DNA of 64,000 nt from NCBI RefSeq assembly GCF_040717535.1, contig NZ_JBFEFI010000003.1, positions 194,001 through 258,000 on the forward strand, in the 5' to 3' direction. A program made the position numbers and the translations under genes. The notes below the pieces were generated by a model. That model did no database searches, was not told the DNA's origin, and was given only the letters and a program-made list of their open reading frames with translations. Positions 59,363-64,000 of the stretch are shown one piece after another. Source of the stretch: Thalassoglobus sp. JC818. Lineage in GTDB: Bacteria > Planctomycetota > Planctomycetia > Planctomycetales > Planctomycetaceae. Numbering within the stretch: position 1 is the first letter of the stretch; each line of letters starts with the position of its first letter.

Positions 59363-59393
59363 TGCCCAGAGGATTTCCTTAGGCCGCTGCCTC

Positions 59394-59510
59394 TTAAATC
59401 TCGATCAGAAGTGTGTACTCCTCCGCGGCATCCTTATGCATTCGCGATCGGTAAGCTTTCAGCTTTCGTTTCGTTTCGTTTTGATCAATTGTGATCAGTG
59501 TGGACATCAT
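59394..59510 (-). CDS. Small hypothetical ORF of 38 residues
   Basis: Starts at the ATG 59510 with AAGGAACC a few bases before. The product runs MMSTLITIDQNETKRKLKAY and on to EEYTLLIEI. The frame is open upstream to a TTG inside the palindrome at 59634-59663, which would add 48 less regular residues. Charged, soluble, unknown. Possibly part of the mobile region ended by the recombinase cassette. Confidence 0.35.
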   Translation of the reverse strand: MMSTLITIDQNETKRKLKAYRSRMHKDAAEEYTLLIEI

Positions 59511-59633
59511 CCCGGTTCCTTTCAGTTTTGCTCCCTGTGCGATGACCGGAGTTTCAGGGATAGCAGCGAGGACAGGGTAAATTGTCGAGTTCGTATTCCC
59601 TCGCACTGCAGCAGAGTCGTCAGCGTCTGCTCG

Positions 59634-59663
59634 ACCTAAGGTTTGGAATTCCAAACCTTAGGT
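59634..59663. repeat. Perfect 30-bp palindrome
   Basis: ACCTAAGGTTTGGAA followed by its exact complement, centred on GAATTC. No T tract and no gene end within 230 bp, so it is more likely a binding or recombination site than a terminator. Lies downstream of the recombinase operon. Confidence 0.8.
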
Positions 59664-59902
59664 GTGCTGGCACAAAAGGCTGGTAGGCGGGAAGTTCGCT
59701 TTTCGAAGTCCTACTGGAAGACTGCTTCTGAATAACCGTGTTGATCGATGAGATTGACATTCCTGCGCGATGGGGCTGAACAGATGTCGCCAGCGCGGAC
59801 CATTCGGACTTGGAGATCGGCAAGCGTAGTTTCAGAGAGATTAATGGTGGCTAGTTACTCGTTCACTTTTCTCCATCATGGTGATGCACGCTGTCAGTCG
59901 TT

Positions 59903-60286
59903 CTATGAGAGTTCTGACCACATCTTCCGTTGTTTCTTCCACGAGGCTTGAGCAGTCATTGGTCTCAGCATCCTCTCGTGGATCGGATCGCGGCCGCTGG
60001 TCACTCGGGGAAGAAACAGCAGCTCTTCCTGAATGTCCGGTGCAAGGTTCAGGAGGTTCATGATCTGGGTCATACGCGGCTGCGTGACGTGAGCAAGGCG
60101 GGCGAGTTCGGACTGGTCTGTAATGATGCCAGTCGTGATGAGACCATCGAATTTGATTGCCAGTGCCATCAGTCGCGAGATCCGGGGGATTCTACCGCTG
60201 GGAACGTCGATTTGGTCTCGGCTGTCCTGACGGCGTCGACCTCGTCTGTTGTCTCTGAACTGGACTTTCCGCTTCACTTTGATCAT
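59903..60286 (-). CDS. Small helix-turn-helix protein coupled to a serine recombinase
   Basis: A 127-residue basic protein. The first 25 residues are Arg/Lys-rich (IKVKRKVQFRDNRRGRRRQD), then a helical domain with a helix-turn-helix pattern: TDQSELARLAHVTQPRMTQI, followed by MNLLNLAPDIQEELLFLP. The arrangement recalls ParB/KorB-type DNA binders. It overlaps the recombinase stop by ATGA, so it is made together with it and may serve as a DNA-binding helper or a repressor of the cassette. Inference from position only. Confidence 0.75.
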   Translation of the reverse strand: MIKVKRKVQFRDNRRGRRRQDSRDQIDVPSGRIPRISRLMALAIKFDGLITTGIITDQSELARLAHVTQPRMTQIMNLLNLAPDIQEELLFLPRVTSGRDPIHERMLRPMTAQASWKKQRKMWSELS

Positions 60287-61842
60287 GGGGTCTCCGTTGT
60301 CTTACTCTTTGTGAGGGAGTGGAACGCCTCTGTGTGGAACTCGATCTCGACGCTGCTGTCTGTCGAATCGAACTCAACTCGTTTCACCGCGAGAGCGAGG
60401 GATCGTGCCTGTTCTCGTGGACTGAGTGTGTCCCAGAGCCCTGCAAAATCTGCGAACGCGGCTTCCACGTCCTCTGACGTCAGCTGTTCCTGATCGACCT
60501 CTAATATCCATTGGTCGAGTTCAGAAATCTGTCGAGCGGTCTTGGCGATCCGATCGTGCAGGTCGGCGACGAGTGAGCTGTTGTCGGTATTGGCATCAGG
60601 AGCAACTGTCAATCGATTGAGTTCTGTGTGGTACCAGGCACATTGCTGCCGAAGCTGATCCCGGTCCTTTCGCAAGCGTTTGATCTCAGTCATCGCGTCT
60701 TCGAGTGCCTGCAGCCGCACTTTTGAACGCAGGGTGGAGTCGGTCGTCATTTCTCGGAACTGTTCGACCACGACCTCTTCGATCTGTGCGGCGGGTAGCG
60801 AACGTGTCGGGCAACTTCTGCGTCCGTTTTTGAGGACCTGCGTGCAGGTGTAGTATCGATAGCGTTTGGTTCCCTTGCCGGTGAACGTGTGCGTCATCGA
60901 TCGCTCGCAGGCTTTGCAGACCAACAACCCCTTCAGCAGGGCGCCGTGTTTGTTGCGAACCTCGACCCCACCGGTTCGTCCGTTGCGTTGCAGCTGCTGT
61001 TGGACGCTCCGAAACAGGTCTTCGCTGATGATTGATTCGTGTTCCCCTGCGTAGAGTTCGGACTTGTGCCGAATCTTTCCGATATAAATGGGATTGGTCA
61101 GAAGTGCGTGCAAGCTGCCTTTGTCGAACTCTCCGTCCCCCTTCGGTCGACCTTTTCTGGTCATCCATGCTTTGTTTCTCCAGCCGAGCTGTTTCAGTTC
61201 GACGACGACGGAGAGCAGCGAGCCCAATTTGAGGTACATCTCGAAGATCTCCCGAGCACGGGCGGCTTCCTCAGCGTTGACTCTCAACTTCGGACTCGGT
61301 TGAGAACGATCCACGTCGTACCCGAGGACGGGGATTCCTCCGGTCCATTTGCCACGTCTTCGTTGAGCGGCGATCTTGTCCCGAATCCGCTCGCCAATAA
61401 TCTCGCGTTCGAATTGAGCAAATGAGAGCAATACATTGAGTGTCAGCCGGCCCATCGAATGGGACGTGTTAAACTGTTGGGTCACCGAAACCAACGAGAC
61501 ATCGTGTTTTTCGAACGTCTCCATCATCCGGGCAAAGTCCATCAGAGAGCGGCTCAGCCGATCGACCTTGTAGACCACGACGCAGTCGACCTGTCCCGCT
61601 TCGATGTCCATCAGGAGTCGTCTCAATCCCGGCCGGTCCATGTTGCCACCGGAGAATCCTCCATCGTGGTATTGATCTGGGACACAAACCCAGCCTTCAT
61701 GCTTCTGGCTGGCAACAAATGCTTCACCTGCTTCACGCTGAGCGTCGAGGGAGTTGAACTCGACGTCGAGGCCATCTTCGGTCGACTTGCGGCAGTAGAT
61801 TGCGCAGCGGATCTGAGAGTTGGAAGTCTGTGTACGGCTCAT
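60283..61842 (-). CDS. Large serine recombinase
   Basis: A 519-residue site-specific recombinase. Resolvase domain (~10-160): IRCAIYCRKSTEDGLDVEFN, whose Ser is the nucleophile, VDCVVVYKVDRLSRSLMDFA and LLSFAQFEREIIGERIRDKI; recombinase domain (~170-280, GIPVLGYDVDRSQ); a zinc ribbon with CKACERSM and, after a basic loop, YYTCTQVLKNGRRSCP (four Cys); and a coiled-coil C-terminus. All key residues are present, so it should be active. Such enzymes integrate or excise mobile elements at short att sites. It overlaps DUF2924 (ATGA) upstream and the helix-turn-helix gene (ATGA) downstream. Confidence 0.94.
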   Translation of the reverse strand: MSRTQTSNSQIRCAIYCRKSTEDGLDVEFNSLDAQREAGEAFVASQKHEGWVCVPDQYHDGGFSGGNMDRPGLRRLLMDIEAGQVDCVVVYKVDRLSRSLMDFARMMETFEKHDVSLVSVTQQFNTSHSMGRLTLNVLLSFAQFEREIIGERIRDKIAAQRRRGKWTGGIPVLGYDVDRSQPSPKLRVNAEEAARAREIFEMYLKLGSLLSVVVELKQLGWRNKAWMTRKGRPKGDGEFDKGSLHALLTNPIYIGKIRHKSELYAGEHESIISEDLFRSVQQQLQRNGRTGGVEVRNKHGALLKGLLVCKACERSMTHTFTGKGTKRYRYYTCTQVLKNGRRSCPTRSLPAAQIEEVVVEQFREMTTDSTLRSKVRLQALEDAMTEIKRLRKDRDQLRQQCAWYHTELNRLTVAPDANTDNSSLVADLHDRIAKTARQISELDQWILEVDQEQLTSEDVEAAFADFAGLWDTLSPREQARSLALAVKRVEFDSTDSSVEIEFHTEAFHSLTKSKTTETP

Positions 61843-62315
61843 GTCGCTCCTCCCAGCTTGAAGAACCGGAACCCGTTGCAGTGTGACCCGGTGATTGCTT
61901 TGGCGACCGCCGACAACGTCTTGAACCGCTCTCCGTCGTACTCGAATCCGCTCTGCAACACGCGAACTTCCAAAGTCTGACCCTTGTACTTCTTGGTGAT
62001 GGACGTTCCCGGCGAAGGGAGTCTGGGATCGGACTGCAGAGCGCTCTTCACGGATTTTGTAGCCGAAATCATCGGCTGATCGTCTCTCGGTGGAGTTGTT
62101 CTCACTTCGGCTTCGACCGCCAGCTCTTCGGCCCGTCTTCGAGCCCGTTGACTGAGGTCGCCTTCTGCGATTGCCTGCAACCGCCAGCCAACCTTGCGGA
62201 TGAGATAGGCTTTGTGACGGGAACGGGGTGGCTCTCCGAAGACCTCGGCGTAGCGATTACGAAGTTCGTCCGTGGTGAGTTGCTGCAGCGCAGCGAGTTC
62301 GTTCTCAATGTTCAT
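61839..62315 (-). CDS. DUF2924 family protein
   Basis: A 158-residue protein of the DUF2924 family, from the ATG at 62315 (MNIENELAALQQLTTDELRN). The open frame to 62366 adds an unrelated stretch. Typical features: RYAEVFGEPPRSRHKAYLIR, KVGWRLQAIAEGDLSQRARR, and the C-terminal small barrel-like part (GTSITKKYKGQTLEVRVLQS, FEYDGERFKTLSAVAKAITG, GFRFF). The last part resembles DUF4357-like repeats that bind nucleic acid. DUF2924 genes almost always stand before a large serine recombinase, as here by ATGA overlap. Its exact role is unknown. Confidence 0.9.
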   Translation of the reverse strand: MNIENELAALQQLTTDELRNRYAEVFGEPPRSRHKAYLIRKVGWRLQAIAEGDLSQRARRRAEELAVEAEVRTTPPRDDQPMISATKSVKSALQSDPRLPSPGTSITKKYKGQTLEVRVLQSGFEYDGERFKTLSAVAKAITGSHCNGFRFFKLGGAT

Positions 62316-62945
62316 GGCAATCCTCTCAGTCTCAAAGTGTTCTCCGGTCGCGATGAATACGACCATGTGGTTGGCGGGTCTTCAGACGCGAAGCACAGCT
62401 ACGGTTGATCGCGGGCTGAAAGCTCTTGGGCAACAGTCACACTGGGCCTTGTTTGGTGGAGAACCTCAAGGCATGTGCCACCGGATTCGGAAGAGGATTT
62501 GGGACTGCGAGAGTCACAGCGTTTTGAGAGCCTGCTGTGACGGCGAACTCCGTCGGCAAGAATGGCGACAAGGTCGCGGAGGTTCTGGTGAGAAGATTGT
62601 TCCTGCATTAAGTTCCCGGTGCTCAGCGAGAGGTAAGATCGACGATGACCCAATGCCATCGCCTCTCTTATTACTTATGCAGAAAAAGTCTCCGTTGTCC
62701 GCTGTTCTCATCACCGGGCAGTCGGAGTATTTCGGAGGGGAATTCGAAAACCCGAATCATGCATGTCGAACCGAACGAGCTGATAACCCAAACGCTTTGT
62801 CTCTGTGAGTGAAGAGAGACTTTCGGTGCAAAAGAGGAGCCTTGAAACGAATCGTCGGTGACTGAGTTGTCTCTATTAATTCGGCAGAGACACTTTGAGG
62901 ATACGCGGAGCAACGCAAACTGTTGCGGAGATTGGGGATCGAGTT
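62316..62945. other. 630-bp gap upstream of the DUF2924 cassette
   Basis: Several short open frames on both strands, none with motif or ribosome site. The promoter of the cassette should be at the left end. No attachment site could be picked out. Confidence 0.4.
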
Positions 62946-63008
62946 GCGTGTCTCTGGTTGAGCGCAAAAGAAAACCCCACGGTCGCAAAACTTGCTACCT
63001 TGGGGCTT
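62946..63008 (-). repeat. Terminator-like repeat, copy 2, just behind tRNA-fMet
   Basis: Same element as at 49182-49244. It begins 3 bp after the tRNA 3' end. On the minus strand the stem CCCCAAGGT/ACCGTGGGG is followed by TTTTCTTTTG, the expected terminator for the tRNA. Confidence 0.8.
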
Positions 63009-63011
63009 TAG

Positions 63012-63085
<74 letters not shown>

Positions 63086-63200
63086 TCATGTGAGGAATAC
63101 TATCGGTCGTTTTCAGAATGTCGACCCAGTTTTCCGTAGAAATTTGTGAAATCTTCTTGGAATTGGGGCGGCGGTGCTTTTTGGTCGGCGTGAATGAAAA

Positions 63201-64000
63201 TCAGTCGCCTCCCAAACGTGGTCCGGGGAGTTGGCCGGACTCCCAGACTTGTGATTCACGGCTGTCAGCTGGAACGGATCGGATGAAGACCTGATAGGAA
63301 CCGGGGGGAAGTTGGACGTTCGGTCGAAACAGCTTAGCTGCTCGTTGTCTCGGAAGCTGGATCGAGCGGCTGGGGGCGACGCTCGGGATCAGCCAGTCTG
63401 CGTATGTGCCGCCTGAGGTTTCCATCGTGACGTAGAACGTCATGGTTCTCAGTGGAGAAAGATTTTTGAGCGTTCCTGAAGCTTCGATAGCGGTTCCTGC
63501 GTTCGATGTGGCGACCGCTTGCATTTCGACCTGTCCGAGTGATTGAGTCCGGGTGCCGATTCCGTCCCGGCGAGGCTGTTCGAGTTTGATTTTTTGAACC
63601 TTGGCTGCCAGTTGGAGTGATTTGGGGAAGCTTTGCTGCAGTTCGTCGACTGAGACATGAAAGATCTCTTCAAACCGGCCGATTCGTTCGTCGGAATCCA
63701 ACTCGCCAAGCGTCTTTCGCTGGCTCAGTTCTTCGACATAGTCTCGATACTCGTCTTCATGACGTGTCGCCAACATCCAGTGCATGCACCAGGCCATGGT
63801 GTAAGCTTCTCCGGCGAGAATGTCTGCTGTGAAGGCACCGTCGTCGCGAATCACCGATTCCCAGGAGACTTGGCCGGAGCGTGTCATCGCTTGCCGGGCA
63901 TATCGACTGTTGACCTTTGAGGGAGAGATGTTGATGCGGTCCCCGTTGCCTTCAAAGCCGGTGGCGATCCCTTCATCGAACCACTTCGGAATGGGGGCGA
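63201..64000 (-). CDS. DUF1570 domain protein, 5' part beyond the window
   Basis: The last 265 codons of a gene that starts outside the window. PKWFDEGIATGFEGNGDRIN and AGEAYTMAWCMHWMLATRHE are the marks of DUF1570 (PF07607), a gluzincin-like peptidase family common in planctomycetes; the HExxH zinc site would lie just beyond the edge, and the WFDEG Glu could be the third ligand. After it come about 110 residues of a beta-sandwich (QVEMQAVATSNAGTAIEASG; SGTYADWL-like strands) and a Pro-rich end. The tRNA-fMet lies 115 bp downstream. Probably exported, but the N-terminus is not visible. Confidence 0.85.
   Translation of the reverse strand, partial: APIPKWFDEGIATGFEGNGDRINISPSKVNSRYARQAMTRSGQVSWESVIRDDGAFTADILAGEAYTMAWCMHWMLATRHEDEYRDYVEELSQRKTLGELDSDERIGRFEEIFHVSVDELQQSFPKSLQLAAKVQKIKLEQPRRDGIGTRTQSLGQVEMQAVATSNAGTAIEASGTLKNLSPLRTMTFYVTMETSGGTYADWLIPSVAPSRSIQLPRQRAAKLFRPNVQLPPGSYQVFIRSVPADSRESQVWESGQLPGPRLGGD

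Noticed and set aside
62272-62808. 178-codon plus-strand frame
   Set aside because: Overlaps the start of the DUF2924 gene antisense and has no motif or ribosome site.

Overview
The window looks like a piece of a Planctomycetes chromosome, most likely order Planctomycetales. This rests on the protein families seen: three DUF1552/DUF1592-type pairs, one DUF1549-DUF1553/DUF1501 pair with its own ECF sigma factor, a DUF1570 protein, a PEP-CTERM protein, a Ser/Thr kinase-WD40 fusion and a planctomycete-type ECF sigma factor. Base composition is moderate and fairly even; the slipin gene at 33.9-35.1 kb is visibly richer in G+C.

Layout. 1-3.85 kb (minus): four tightly coupled genes encoding Hen1 (RNA 3'-terminal 2'-O-methyltransferase), a RlaP-family nucleotidyltransferase, an unrecognised protein made of two copies of one unit, and an AbiEii-like nucleotidyltransferase that runs off the left edge. 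I read this as an RNA-repair or RNA-end-modification operon, and it is the most interesting system here. 4.5-8.9 kb (minus): an RND efflux permease and its lipoprotein adaptor without an outer-membrane factor. 9.5-13.4 kb: a DUF1704 metallopeptidase-like protein and small poorly conserved genes. 13.7-17.05 kb (minus): DUF1592-type cytochrome protein and DUF1552 protein. 17.7-23.6 kb (plus): a complete tripartite RND efflux operon. 24.1-29.6 kb (plus): sigma factor, membrane anti-sigma-like protein, DUF1549/DUF1553 cytochrome protein and DUF1501 protein. 30.0-33.8 kb (plus): a second DUF1552/DUF1592 pair in reversed order.

33.9-43.0 kb: a slipin with three repeats, small membrane proteins, a tRNA with an odd anticodon next to a row of hairpins, a phosphatase-like protein, a short TspO overlapping uvsE, a SpoIIE-type phosphatase, a PQQ-propeller protein and a small membrane protein. 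43.5-47.4 kb (plus): the third DUF1592/DUF1552 pair, closed by a strong terminator. 47.5-49.1 kb: a hypothetical protein and a TIGR01777-type epimerase. 49.7-58.8 kb: a PEP-CTERM protein with a large secreted protein, a kinase-WD40 receptor followed by an ECF sigma factor, and an SGNH hydrolase. 59.2-62.3 kb (minus): a DUF2924 / large serine recombinase / helix-turn-helix cassette with a 30-bp perfect palindrome and two tiny ORFs downstream. 62.9-64.0 kb: a repeated terminator element, initiator tRNA-Met and the end of a DUF1570 gene.

How they work together: most of the window is envelope and periplasmic business (efflux, secreted multi-heme-motif proteins with their Tat-exported partners, signalling receptors and sigma factors), with an RNA-repair operon at the left end and a recombinase module at the right end. 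All functions are read from sequence motifs by eye; no database search was run.
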